A stretch of DNA of 49,151 bases from Acidobacteriota bacterium (GTDB lineage: Bacteria > Acidobacteriota > Vicinamibacteria > Marinacidobacterales > Marinacidobacteraceae): the NCBI GenBank assembly GCA_022826825.1, contig JAJDUD010000042.1, positions 1 to 49,151 on the forward strand, written 5' to 3'. Position numbers and translations under genes: made by a program. Positions 38,916-47,022 of the stretch are shown one piece after another. The notes below the pieces were generated by a model. The model had not been told where the DNA came from, searched no databases, and saw only the letters and a program-made list of their open reading frames with translations. Within the stretch, counting starts at the first letter, position 1; each line of letters begins with the position of its first letter.

Positions 38916-40856
38916 ATGACCACCGATCGCGGCCCTGTTCCTTCGCCCGGCCCAACCCGGAAGACCGACCGCGAGCTCGGGATGAACCGGAAGATCAGCC
39001 GGCGGGAGTTCCTGAATGGGATTCCGGTGGGCGTGGGGGCCCTCGCGCTGCCGGGGGCCTCCGGCTGGCTGCTCAGCGCCTGCACGGCGCCCGGGCCGAG
39101 CGGCCCCTATCCCCCGGCGCTGACGGGGATGCGAGGCAACCACCCGGGTTCTTTCGAGATCGCCCACGAACTCCGCGACCGCGTGGAGAACGGCGGGTCC
39201 TGGGACGACTCCGGCGCCGCGGACGGGGGAGACTTCGACCTGGTCGTAGTGGGAGGCGGCATCAGCGGCCTCAGCGCGGCCTGGTTCTACCGAAAGGCCT
39301 TCCCGGAGGCGCGGATCCTGGTCCTCGACAACCACGACGACTTCGGCGGCCACGCGAAACGGAACGAGTTCACCCACGAAGGCCGCACGGTCATCGGCTA
39401 CGGAGGGACCCAGTCCCTCGACTCCCCCTCCACCTTCAGCCCGGCGGTGAACGGCCTGCTGGACGATCTGGGGATCGATCTGAATCTCTTCTTCACCGCC
39501 TTCGACCGCGATCTGTACAGCTCCCACGGACTCCGGAACTCGGTCTTCTTCGGCAGCGAGGACTTCGGCGAGGACCGGCTGGTGACCGGCATGGGACGCC
39601 GTCCGGCCGCCGAATTCGCCGCCGAGACCCCCATGAGCGAGGCCGGCCGCTCCGACTTCGTCCGGCTCTACGAGGCCCCCGGCGATCCGTGGCCCCACCT
39701 GGACGAGACGGCCAAGAAGCAGCGGCTCGCGGCCACCAGCTATGAGGCCTTCCTGGAAGCTCTCGGGATGGGGGCCGATATCCAGGCGCTCTACCGCCAG
39801 CGCACTCACGGACTCTTCGGCATGGGGCCGGACGGGGTTCCCGCGCTCGACCTCTGGGGCCTCGGTTATCCCGGATTCCAGGACATGGATCTCACCGCGG
39901 GAGACCACCCCCGGCTCAGCCTCACCGCGAAGCCCAACGACAACCCGGATCCCTACATCTTCCACTTCCCGGACGGGAATGCCACCATCGCCCGGCTGCT
40001 GGTGCGCAAGCTGGTGCCGGGCGCCGCCCGCGGAACCACGGCGGAGGACATCGTGCAGGCGCGGCTCGACTACGGAGCCCTCGACCTTCCCGACTCCGCC
40101 TGCCGTATCCGCCTGAACAGCACCGCGGTTCGGGTGCGGGACGGCGGCGCCGCACCGGCCAGCGTCACGTATGTCCAGGACGGCGCCGAAACCCGCGTCC
40201 GCGCGGGCCACGTCGTGCTCGCCTGTTACAACCGGGTGATTCCCTACCTGCTGCCCGAACTCCCCGAGGAGCAGCGCGAGGCGCTCGCATATCCGCCCAA
40301 GGTGCCGCTCGTCTATTCGAACGTCCTCATCCGGGACTGGACCTCCTTCGTTTCGCTGGGAACCTCGAACATCTATTTCCCCGCCGGATTCCACGCCAGC
40401 GTGTCGCTCGACTTCCCGGTGAGCATCGGTGGCTACGACTTCTCGAGCGGCCCCGAAGACCTCATCGTGCTCCACACCGTGCGCACGCCGTGCCTTCCCG
40501 GAGCCAGCGCCCGGGTGCAACACGCGGCAGGGCAGCACGAACTGCTGGAAATGGGCTTCGAGACCTTCGAACGCGAAACGCGGAGCCAACTCGCGCGGGC
40601 CCTCGGTCCCGGTGGCTTCGACCCCGCACGCGACATCCTGGGGCTCACCGTGAACCGCTGGCCGCACGGCTACGCCTTCGAGTTCAACTCCCTGTGGGAT
40701 CCGCCCTTCGCTCCCGGGGAGGCCCCCAACGAGATCGGTCGCCGGCCCTTCGGGCGGATCCGGATCGCGAACTCCGACGCCGGCGCCTACGCCTACACCC
40801 AGTCCGCCATCGACGAGGCCCACCGCGCCGTCAGCGAAATCCTGAGCGGCGGCTGA
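38916..40856 (+). CDS. Tat-exported lipoprotein FAD/NAD(P)-binding oxidoreductase
   Basis: A 646-residue protein. A twin-arginine leader SRREFLNG (residues 28-35) is followed by a hydrophobic run and a lipobox, LSAC (Cys56), so it should be folded in the cytoplasm, exported by Tat and lipid-anchored. The FAD loop DLVVVGGGISGLSAAWFYRK is followed by DNHDDFGGHAKRNEF, the amine-oxidase-like second FAD contact. The family is related to amine oxidases and phytoene-desaturase-like flavoproteins, with no known substrate. A start at 38982 (MNRKISRREF) would give a more usual Tat leader; 38916 has GAGGCGAG upstream. Divergent from the DAO-type gene. Confidence 0.87.
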   Translation: MTTDRGPVPSPGPTRKTDRELGMNRKISRREFLNGIPVGVGALALPGASGWLLSACTAPGPSGPYPPALTGMRGNHPGSFEIAHELRDRVENGGSWDDSGAADGGDFDLVVVGGGISGLSAAWFYRKAFPEARILVLDNHDDFGGHAKRNEFTHEGRTVIGYGGTQSLDSPSTFSPAVNGLLDDLGIDLNLFFTAFDRDLYSSHGLRNSVFFGSEDFGEDRLVTGMGRRPAAEFAAETPMSEAGRSDFVRLYEAPGDPWPHLDETAKKQRLAATSYEAFLEALGMGADIQALYRQRTHGLFGMGPDGVPALDLWGLGYPGFQDMDLTAGDHPRLSLTAKPNDNPDPYIFHFPDGNATIARLLVRKLVPGAARGTTAEDIVQARLDYGALDLPDSACRIRLNSTAVRVRDGGAAPASVTYVQDGAETRVRAGHVVLACYNRVIPYLLPELPEEQREALAYPPKVPLVYSNVLIRDWTSFVSLGTSNIYFPAGFHASVSLDFPVSIGGYDFSSGPEDLIVLHTVRTPCLPGASARVQHAAGQHELLEMGFETFERETRSQLARALGPGGFDPARDILGLTVNRWPHGYAFEFNSLWDPPFAPGEAPNEIGRRPFGRIRIANSDAGAYAYTQSAIDEAHRAVSEILSGG

Positions 40857-40861
40857 CCGCC

Positions 40862-41686
40862 GTGCCGGAACTGCCGGAAGCGGAAGCGAACCGCGAAAAC
40901 CTGACCAACTGGCTCGCCGGCGAGCCGCTGCTGGACGTCGCGGTTCCCGACCCGCTCACCCGGCGCGGCCAGTCGGAAAGCGCCATCCGGGCGGCGGCCG
41001 AGGGTCGCGTGGTGGCAGCGGTCCGGCGGCGCGGCAAGTTCCTGCGCCTCGAGTTCGAAGAGGGCGGCCCGACGCTCCTCAGCCACCTGGGCATGAGCGG
41101 CAAGTGGGCGCTCCGCCGTCCCGGCGATGCGGACCCGCCGGCGGTCCGGGCGGTTCTCGGGATCGCCGGCGGGCGCCGGATCCTCTTCTCGGACAAGCGG
41201 CGCTTCGGCCACTTCTCCGTGTGTCTTCCCGCCGACGAGGAACGGCTCGCCCGCCTCGGTCCGGAACCCCTCGGACCGGCCTTCACGGGAAAGCGCCTCG
41301 CGGCACTGCTCCAAGCCAGCCGCCGACCCGTGAAGTCACTCCTCATGGATCAGGACCGGATCGCCGGGATCGGCAACATCCAGGCGGCCGAGGCGCTCTG
41401 GCGCGCCCGCATCCACCCGGCCCGGAACTCCGCCGAACTCGGAGACCGGAAGGCCGCGAAACTCCAGCGCGCGATCCGCTGGACGCTGCGCCGCTCGATC
41501 CGCAGCATCCGCACTCCCGAAATCCTCTACCTGAGCGACGGCGAGGCCGGCCGGCAGAGCACCTCGGCCCGCTTCTTCGTCTATGGCCGCGAGGGGCACG
41601 CTTGCCCCCGCTGCCCGCGGGGTGTGATCGCCCGCATCCCGATCGCGGGCCGGTCTTCCTTCTACTGCCCCCGGTGCCAGGTGTAA
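40862..41686 (+). CDS. Formamidopyrimidine-DNA glycosylase / Nei family
   Basis: A 274-residue DNA repair enzyme. It begins MPELPEAEANRENL; the Pro2-Glu3 pair is the catalytic N-terminus of Fpg/Nei glycosylases. KFLRLEFEEG and LLSHLGMSGKW supply the beta domain, MDQDRIAGIGNIQAAEALWRARIHP the helix-two-turn-helix, and CPRCPRG...FYCPRCQ the C-terminal zinc finger. It removes oxidised bases and nicks the AP site. A GTG start is required to expose PELPE. It lies 5 nt after the flavoprotein gene. Fpg versus Nei cannot be settled by motif reading. Confidence 0.93.
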   Translation: MPELPEAEANRENLTNWLAGEPLLDVAVPDPLTRRGQSESAIRAAAEGRVVAAVRRRGKFLRLEFEEGGPTLLSHLGMSGKWALRRPGDADPPAVRAVLGIAGGRRILFSDKRRFGHFSVCLPADEERLARLGPEPLGPAFTGKRLAALLQASRRPVKSLLMDQDRIAGIGNIQAAEALWRARIHPARNSAELGDRKAAKLQRAIRWTLRRSIRSIRTPEILYLSDGEAGRQSTSARFFVYGREGHACPRCPRGVIARIPIAGRSSFYCPRCQV

Positions 41687-41912
41687 CGGCCTGTGGCGGC
41701 CGATCTTCCGGGCGTGTTAGGCTTCGGACCCGGCAGTCGAGGCTGATGCCCCGCGTCCCTGACGCTCCTCGAACTGCTCCAACCATCGGCGATTCAGCGC
41801 CGCTGAGTCGTCCCGGGCATCCCATGGATCAACGTGTCGCGCCTCCGTTGCGCGTCTCCTCCGGATGGCCCCACGGGCTGTCCCTCGAAACCCCCGTAGA
41901 TCTTCTTCCCGA

Positions 41913-42359
41913 ATGAAGTACCGCCGCCGCGGACAGCGCAAGCGCCGCGATAGCGAAGAGCAGCGCCGGTTCCAGCGCGAAGTGGGCGAGCGGCTCGCCG
42001 ATCTCGGCAACACCGAGCAGTTGCGAACGCTTCGGCTCGCCGGAGACCGGCGCGCCACCATCGTGACCCGGTGCGCCCGCTGCGGGTATCAGTGGCCAAC
42101 CGGAGAGGTCTCGATCGTCGTCGGCTCGACGTGCCCCACGTGCAGCACCCCGCTCCGCTCCTGCCGGCACTGCACGTTCTTCGATCCGAAGGAGCGCTAC
42201 GAATGCCGGGCCGACATTCCAGAGCGCATCGTCAACAAATGGGCCGGCAATGAGTGTCTCCACTTCCGCCCCACCGAAGTTCTCGACGTGACCGGGAGGA
42301 AGCTGGACACCGCGCGGGACGCCAAGGCCGCCTTCGACAGCCTCTTCGAGAGCAGTTGA
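41913..42359 (+). CDS. Small zinc-ribbon protein of unknown function
   Basis: A 148-residue protein. The basic N-terminus (MKYRRRGQRKRR) is followed by two cysteine pairs, CARCGYQW and CPTCSTPL, forming a zinc ribbon, and then a second cysteine block, CRHCTFFDPKERYECR, with NECLHF further on. Similar small proteins are widespread in delta-proteobacterial and acidobacterial genomes but are uncharacterised. A role in nucleic-acid or protein binding is possible. The 225 bp before it holds no supported gene. The stop overlaps the TTG of the next gene. Confidence 0.8.
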   Translation: MKYRRRGQRKRRDSEEQRRFQREVGERLADLGNTEQLRTLRLAGDRRATIVTRCARCGYQWPTGEVSIVVGSTCPTCSTPLRSCRHCTFFDPKERYECRADIPERIVNKWAGNECLHFRPTEVLDVTGRKLDTARDAKAAFDSLFESS

Positions 42360-43060
42360 ACCTTCTCGCCGGCACGTCCGGCTACGGCTTCCGGGAGTGG
42401 GTGGGCGCGTTCTATCCGGAGAAGACGAAGCCCGCCGACTTCCTTTCCCACTACGCCTCGGTGTTCCGGAGCGTGGAGGTGAACCACACCTTCCGGCGCT
42501 TTCCCAAGTCCGAACTCGCGGCATCCTGGGCCGAGAGCACGCCGGAGTCCTTCCGCTTCGCAGTCAAGGCGCACCAGGGGATCACCCACCGGGCCCGGCT
42601 CGCGGACACCGAGGAGTCGGTGGCTTCCTTTCTCAAGGCGCTCGAGCCGCTCGGAGATCGCCTCGGACCGATTCTCTTCCAGTGCCCCCCGTGGTTTCGC
42701 CGCGACGACGAACGGCTCGCGGCGTTCCTGGCGAGCCTGCCCGCGGGAAGCCGCGCCGCGCTCGAGTTCCGGCACGACTCGTGGGACTGTGACGCCGTGC
42801 GCGACGCCTGCCGGGCGGCCGGCGCGGCGCTCGTAGCCGGAGTCTCGGAGCTCGACGAGCAGCCGGACGTCTCCGTGACCGCCGATTTCGCCTATGTCCG
42901 CCTCCGCCGGGACCCTCCCTACAGCCCGGAGGAACGCAAGGTGATCTCCGGGATGCTGGAGCGACTACGCGACCGGGTGGAAACTCTCTATCTCTACGTC
43001 AAGCACGACGGCCCGGGCCTGGCGCCCGAAGCGGTGTCCTGGATCCAGCGTCTGGGATAG
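42356..43060 (+). CDS. DUF72 family protein
   Basis: A 234-residue protein of the DUF72 TIM-barrel family. Marker stretches are LLAGTSGYGFREWVGAFYPE at the start, FRSVEVNHTFRRFP, FRFAVKAHQGITH, LGPILFQCPPWF, ALEFRHDSW and YVRLRRDPPYS. The fold resembles sugar-phosphate isomerases/endonuclease IV, but the activity is unknown. Starts at TTG overlapping the zinc-ribbon stop, so the two are coupled. Converges on the metalloprotease gene at 43399 with repeat and hairpin sequences between. Confidence 0.9.
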   Translation: MNLLAGTSGYGFREWVGAFYPEKTKPADFLSHYASVFRSVEVNHTFRRFPKSELAASWAESTPESFRFAVKAHQGITHRARLADTEESVASFLKALEPLGDRLGPILFQCPPWFRRDDERLAAFLASLPAGSRAALEFRHDSWDCDAVRDACRAAGAALVAGVSELDEQPDVSVTADFAYVRLRRDPPYSPEERKVISGMLERLRDRVETLYLYVKHDGPGLAPEAVSWIQRLG

Positions 43061-43086
43061 CCGAGGCGCTTCCCGGTACGGCGGCG

Positions 43087-43120
43087 TGCCGGCCGGAGGC
43101 CGGTGTTCCAGGTCGTTTCG
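43087..43120. repeat. GC-rich intergenic repeat, copy 4
   Basis: TGCCGGCCGGAGGCCGGTGT followed by TCCAGGTCGTTTCG. The hairpin is GCCGGCC/GGCCGGT, with one G-T pair. Same family and orientation as 5406-5459, again between convergent genes. Confidence 0.7.
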
Positions 43121-43186
43121 CGCTTCCCCCAACGGCGGAAGCGGTACAAGGCACGGCACCGCGCTGAACGAGAGAAAAACTGACGG

Positions 43187-43207
43187 CAGCGAACCGGCGG
43201 TTCGCTG
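43187..43207. terminator. Perfect 9-bp hairpin
   Basis: CAGCGAACC, loop GGC, GGTTCGCTG. Preceded by GAGAAAAAC rather than followed by T's; on the minus strand the A-run gives GTTTTTCTC after the stem, so it could end the minus-strand metalloprotease transcript. Confidence 0.5.
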
Positions 43208-43398
43208 CCCGCGTATTCGGGGGAAAGTGTGAAGGGGGTCCGCCACCGTCGCGCCCGCAACCCGTTTGCTCCGTTGGGTTTCCGCGACCTGCGCCGCTGC
43301 GCTGGCCCCCGGTCCGGCCCTCCGCGCGGGCGGGGTCCAGCGGGGCGTTTTCAGCCTGCGCGGGAACTCTGACGCATGAAACGACAGGCAGGAGGGAC

Positions 43399-44421
43399 TT
43401 ATCCGCCCTCCGGAAAGATGCAGCGCAGGTAGTCGATATCGACCCAGGTCGCGGACTCCGCGCCGCGCGTTGCAGCAGAGTCGTCCAGTGCGCGGGACAT
43501 GGGGACTCCTCGGCGCCCGTCGTAGCCGTCGATGTGGGCAAAGCCGAACAGATGGAATAGCTCGTGCATCACGGGGCCGGCCCAATCGTCGGGCCTCCAA
43601 TCCTCACGCTCCACCCGATACTTCGTAATGGCGAAGGCCCCGCAGTCTGGTACGGCGACAGCCCCGGCGTCCCGCACCCCCGGAACATAGTTGTCTAGGT
43701 GGAAGAAGTGCACCTGTCCCACCTCCCGAGGAACCGGACAGGTTCGACGAAACTCGTCAAGATCCTCGTTCCAGTCCGGCGGTGCTCCTTCGGGGACCGA
43801 GATCACGTCGCCCATTTCCACGATCCGGTAGCCGAGTTGCGCTTCGATTTTGTCCGCGAGGAGCCCAACCGGAGCGAGCAGCGCGTCGAGGCCAGCCTCC
43901 GATACAGAGTTCGGGAAGTCCTGAATCAGGTCCACCCGAAAGGGCGTCCCGTCCCACTCGGAAACGAAGTCGGAGTAGCGCAACGCCAGCCTCTGTTCGT
44001 TGGTACAACGTCGCGGTGCCGGCGGCAGGGTTTCCGTCTGGACGGCAACCGATCCCGGCCACGACACGCGTTCTCCGGCGATTTCTCGCACTCGGACGAT
44101 GATCCTCGCGGCTCCCCCAGGTTCGAGTCCTTCGAGGCGGAAGAAATGCTCAGATCTGTAATGGACCTCTCTCTCGTAGCCTCCATCCAAGTACAAAAGG
44201 ATCTGGTACAAGGTCGCACCTGGCCAAGGGTCCCAGGTCCAGACGATGAAGTCCGGACCTCGCTCCGCCGCCTTGACCCCGGTGACCGGGCCTGGCTCCA
44301 GCATTGGGGTCGGCGGCGCCGGGGGCGGCGCGGGGGTGGTGGGTGGCACGACGGGTGTGCCGTCGGTGCCCGTCCCGCAGGCGGCGGCGAGTAGCAAGAG
44401 GCCGCGTAGCGTTCGATTCAC
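43399..44421 (-). CDS. Metzincin-like zinc metalloprotease lipoprotein 1
   Basis: A 340-residue lipoprotein. The leader ends at a lipobox (LAAAC, Cys about 14), then a proline-rich linker (PPTTPAPPPAPPTP), a fibronectin-type-III-like beta region (VTGVKAAERGPDFIVWTW to VAVQTETLPPAPRR), and the protease part. The zinc site reads HELFHLFGFAH (HExxHxxGxxH) with a Met-turn-like VPMSR, typical of metzincins. The C-terminus is DIDYLRCIFPEGG. The start is the GTG directly before the leader; longer readings have no signal. It shares RRCTNEQR and the C-terminal D-I-D-x-L-x-C pattern with the gene at 47790-48986. Confidence 0.85.
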   Translation of the reverse strand: MNRTLRGLLLLAAACGTGTDGTPVVPPTTPAPPPAPPTPMLEPGPVTGVKAAERGPDFIVWTWDPWPGATLYQILLYLDGGYEREVHYRSEHFFRLEGLEPGGAARIIVRVREIAGERVSWPGSVAVQTETLPPAPRRCTNEQRLALRYSDFVSEWDGTPFRVDLIQDFPNSVSEAGLDALLAPVGLLADKIEAQLGYRIVEMGDVISVPEGAPPDWNEDLDEFRRTCPVPREVGQVHFFHLDNYVPGVRDAGAVAVPDCGAFAITKYRVEREDWRPDDWAGPVMHELFHLFGFAHIDGYDGRRGVPMSRALDDSAATRGAESATWVDIDYLRCIFPEGG

Positions 44422-44595
44422 GGCGGCGTATTCGACCACCGCGCCCCTATGAAAGCTGGCGCGCGAGCCACCGCATCCCCCGCAACGTCGAGTTCCGCGA
44501 GTCCAACGGGCCGAGGCGCCGCCCCAAGCGCTACCCGTCCAACTGGTGCCGAGGATTGGAGACACGCCATCCGAGAAACCCTTGTTGATCGCCAG

Positions 44596-44775
44596 CTATC
44601 GCTCGTCGGCGCATTCGCGTGGGGTCGGGCCTGCTGGCTCAGGTTCCGGATCCGGGACCGGCACCGGCGACGCAACGGGTGCGGGAGCAGTCGTGGGAGG
44701 GGCGGAGCATCCCGCGCCGATCAGGATGGGCACGACCAGCCGAATGGCCACCGCCGGGCGAGGCGGCCTGCTCAT
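44596..44775 (-). pseudogene. Truncated lipoprotein leader related to the two metalloproteases
   Basis: A 59-residue ORF starting MSRPPRPAVAIRLVVPI, with a lipobox GAGC (Cys23), a proline-rich linker (APAPVASPVPVPDPEPEP) and PRECADER, then a TAG stop. Its order matches both neighbours: lipobox, Pro-rich linker, then C-x-(N/D)-E-R (RRCTNEQR and RVCTNERE). It stops exactly where the protease part would begin. Likely a truncated third paralogue, or possibly a small standalone lipoprotein. Confidence 0.55.
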
Positions 44776-44793
44776 CGCATCCTGCTGACCGGG

Positions 44794-45040
44794 CTAGCGA
44801 CCCACCCAGTTACTGGTCGCCTGTAGCGCAAATCCCAAGATCAAGAGGATCAAGCCCGTCCGGGAAAGCGTCCGCGCCCGTTCGTATTCCTTGAGGGGCT
44901 TCCGGACTCTTCCACCCGAAGAACTCCAGTGCGCTCTCTCGCACTCGCGACGGCAGGCCGAAACGGTAGAGCAAGACCACTCCAGCAATGTCGAGGGTTA
45001 ACCCCGCCGTATTGATCCATGCCGCCGCCACTGGACACAT
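44794..45040 (-). pseudogene. Frameshifted small membrane protein
   Basis: Two frames form one protein. The first gives AAAWINTAGLTLDIAGVVLL then YRFGLPSRVRE, a typical N-terminal helix. The second gives YERARTLSRTGLILLILGFALQ to NWVGR, the C-terminal helix and tail. The frame must change near 44900 (around FFGWKSPEAP / RKPLKEY). Intact relatives would be about 80 residues with two helices. A GTG at 45031 with GGAGA upstream is the better start. It may be a mutation, a sequencing indel or, less likely, programmed frameshifting. Confidence 0.6.
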
Positions 45041-45052
45041 TCTCCGGTCGAT

Positions 45053-45238
45053 CTACGGTCGATCTCTTCTTCTGGGCAGAGGTTTCCGTAGTTCCGCCCA
45101 TGCCTCCGGCGGTGTCGTGAAGAGGATCAGAGCGGCCATGATCCCGATGAAGGAGATCAAGGGATGCTCGAAGCACCAGACGATGAAATCGGTGACACGG
45201 TCCAAGAACCGAAAGAGAGGGGTGTCGGGGCTCACCAT
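45053..45238 (-). CDS. Small single-pass membrane protein
   Basis: A 61-residue protein with one hydrophobic helix (HPLISFIGIMAALILFTTPP) and a basic tail (RKPLPRRRDRP). The ATG overlaps the previous gene's TGA (TGATG), with GAGAAGG upstream. Function unknown. The middle gene of a three-gene minus-strand cluster. Confidence 0.6.
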   Translation of the reverse strand: MVSPDTPLFRFLDRVTDFIVWCFEHPLISFIGIMAALILFTTPPEAWAELRKPLPRRRDRP

Positions 45239-45387
45239 CAGAGGACACCTTCTCGGAGCGACGACTCATCGATCCCACCGTCGGCGACAGGTGTGCCGAG
45301 CGGAATCCGCCGCAGCACCTCTTCAGGTGCTTCGGAGTTCGGGTCGATACGGACTAGCTCGCCGTACCTAGGGTCAAGCTCCAGCAT
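45238..45387 (-). CDS. 49-residue soluble protein leading the small-gene cluster
   Basis: Begins MLELDPRYGELVRIDP and ends DESSLREGVL, acidic and without a membrane segment. Its TGA overlaps the next gene's ATG, which argues that both are translated. An in-frame GTG two codons upstream (45393) is an alternative start. No known motif. Confidence 0.5.
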   Translation of the reverse strand: MLELDPRYGELVRIDPNSEAPEEVLRRIPLGTPVADGGIDESSLREGVL

Positions 45388-45607
45388 GCGCACGAACGAT
45401 AAACGCTATCCGCTTATGTCCCTCAACGAGCGGTGGGGGCCGCCTTCGACGCAGCGACCGCAAGCCGTACCGGGTGGAGCAGCGGCGGGACCGTACGACA
45501 CCATCGAACCGTTGCCCGCCGCGTCGTGCCGCAGACGATCACCGCGGCCGTGAAGCGGAAGCGCGCCGAGAATCGTCTACGATTGACGGAAACGACGGAG
45601 CGAGCGA
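45388..45607. other. Divergent intergenic stretch of the island
   Basis: No gene supported. TACGAT near 45590 precedes the ORF at 45608 and could be a -10. Short open frames are rich in Arg and Pro without recognisable motifs, consistent with decayed sequence. Confidence 0.4.
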
Positions 45608-46120
45608 TTGATGATCAGAACACAGGGGCCAAGAGGACCCGTGGCGCTCAGCATCCACGCCTGCCTACACGGCCAGCGGACGGAACCCAGGACAAAGGAT
45701 GGGGAAGTCGCAGAGGCGATCGAGAAACTCGACCGACGCGGAGTGTGGCACTGGCTGCGCCACGCCGCACTATGGCAAGCGCCCGAGTTGCTGAGCGAGG
45801 ACGAGCAGCTCGCCGTGGTGCTGACCGAGATCGGAGACCCCGACCACCCGCAGCACGGCGGTGTGGCGTATATCCACGAGGCGCTCGGAGCAGACGGAAT
45901 CCTTCGCGCGCGGGACGCCGCGGCGAGACAGGGACGGCTGACGCGGGAAACATGGGCGTACTGGACCCGGCGGGCCGGCCAGGAGCCAACGACGGCCGAC
46001 ACCAGCAACGTACGATTCCACGAGCCGTTCCATTGGGAGGGGGTCACCGAGGAAACGATGGACGAGCGTTGCTACGTCCAACTCAATGAGGATCAGGAGG
46101 TGTGGGTCGGAAAGCCGTGA
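45608..46120 (+). CDS. Partner protein of an AbiEii-like toxin (candidate antitoxin)
   Basis: A 170-residue soluble protein of unknown family. Its stop overlaps the GTG of the nucleotidyltransferase gene (GTGA), showing a coupled pair. The N-terminal half is basic and helical (EAIEKLDRRGVWHWLRHAAL), the C-terminal half acidic (VTEETMDERCYVQLNEDQE). Toxin genes of the AbiEii group normally follow an antitoxin or regulator gene, so by position this is the candidate antitoxin. I see no definite winged-helix motif, and an alternative role is possible. Either Met at 45608 or 45611 could be the start. Confidence 0.65.
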   Translation: MMIRTQGPRGPVALSIHACLHGQRTEPRTKDGEVAEAIEKLDRRGVWHWLRHAALWQAPELLSEDEQLAVVLTEIGDPDHPQHGGVAYIHEALGADGILRARDAAARQGRLTRETWAYWTRRAGQEPTTADTSNVRFHEPFHWEGVTEETMDERCYVQLNEDQEVWVGKP

Positions 46121-46977
46121 ACAAAGGCCTGCAGCCGACGCACACGGGACGGCTGGACCCAAGAATCCGCCGCATCTGGGAAGACCTAGGCAGTATCGGG
46201 CCGCAGTACACGCTGATTGGCGGCACCGCGATCGCGCTGTACTGCAACCATCGCCAATCCGTGGACGTGGACCTCAGCTGCAGGGGGGCGGCCGAACACC
46301 CTCGCACGATCCGAAGGAGCATCCGGGCTGAACTCGGCAAGCACAAGGTCCTGCAACGGCGGACGGGCATCCGGATCAAGTTCTTCGCCACGGAGACGAG
46401 TCCGAAGATCGAGGTTCACGGGACCGACCCGTGGAAGATGGCCGCGCCACCCTTGCGGGCTGACAACGGGCTGCACGTAGCAGCGCCGAGCGACCTCGCG
46501 GCTCGGAAACTGGCGGCGATGATCGAGCGGGACAGCCCGCGTGACGGCGAGGACCTCCAGGCACTCCAGCGAGCGGGAGCAGACCTCGGGGCGGCAGCCC
46601 GAAGCGTGATTGCCCAGGTGGACCGGCAGAGCGTGGAACGGCTCGGAGAACGGCTTCAACACAACCCGCAGGAGCGGTGGCCGAAGCTTGAGACGCACGA
46701 GGGGGTGCTGGCGTCACTGCAAATGGCCGCAGCCGGCGTCATCGAACCGCCACCGAGTCGCATCACGTTCGAGGAGAAGGGTCCCGAGAGGTTCGACTTG
46801 ACCCAGGAGAACCTCGAAACCGGGAGCAGGGCCGTATTGATCCAGGTCCGATCCATTCGAGAGGGACTCGAATGGCTCGCACAAAACGGCCGCATCCCGA
46901 CCAGCGAGGTCCCGACGTTCGAACGAGAGCTTGAGGTCGAGTTGAAGCGAGACCGAGACCGGGGCATCGCCCGTTGA
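46117..46977 (+). CDS. AbiEii/AbiGii-like nucleotidyltransferase
   Basis: A 286-residue protein. The nucleotidyltransferase core is YTLIGGTAIALYCNHRQSVDVDLS: GG, then HR, then the D-x-D metal pair, as in the AbiEii toxin group. The second block, DLAARKLAAMIERDSPRDGEDLQAL, matches the K-x-x-A-x-x-x-R...D-x-x-D-L element. Known members transfer nucleotides to RNA (for example tRNA) and stop growth, giving phage defence or stability. Starts with GTG overlapping the partner gene. The C-terminal third is helical, acidic and basic by turns, and not recognised. Confidence 0.82.
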   Translation: MNKGLQPTHTGRLDPRIRRIWEDLGSIGPQYTLIGGTAIALYCNHRQSVDVDLSCRGAAEHPRTIRRSIRAELGKHKVLQRRTGIRIKFFATETSPKIEVHGTDPWKMAAPPLRADNGLHVAAPSDLAARKLAAMIERDSPRDGEDLQALQRAGADLGAAARSVIAQVDRQSVERLGERLQHNPQERWPKLETHEGVLASLQMAAAGVIEPPPSRITFEEKGPERFDLTQENLETGSRAVLIQVRSIREGLEWLAQNGRIPTSEVPTFERELEVELKRDRDRGIAR

Positions 46978-47022
46978 AAGCGGGCCTGCAAGAGATACCG
47001 TCGCGGCACGTAACGAGGCCGT

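Larger units (their letters stand above)
43061..43398. other. 338-bp convergent intergenic stretch
   Basis: Between the DUF72 gene and the lipoprotein metalloprotease. It holds the GC-rich repeat copy at 43087-43120 and a perfect hairpin at 43187-43207. The rest (43210-43398) shows no gene or site I can support. Confidence 0.6.

Noticed and set aside
41687..41700. GGCCTGTGGCGG after the glycosylase stop, resembling the MITE end
   Set aside because: Only about 10 bases match and no core follows.
41717..41912. Gene-like minus-strand pieces (RRWLEQFEERQ; KKIYGGFEGQPV) before the zinc-ribbon gene
   Set aside because: The pieces lie in two frames with no start codon nearby. Possibly an old frameshifted gene, but too weak to list.
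44850..45278. 142-codon minus-strand frame
   Set aside because: Shadow of the small membrane-gene cluster, with no hydrophobic or family pattern of its own.
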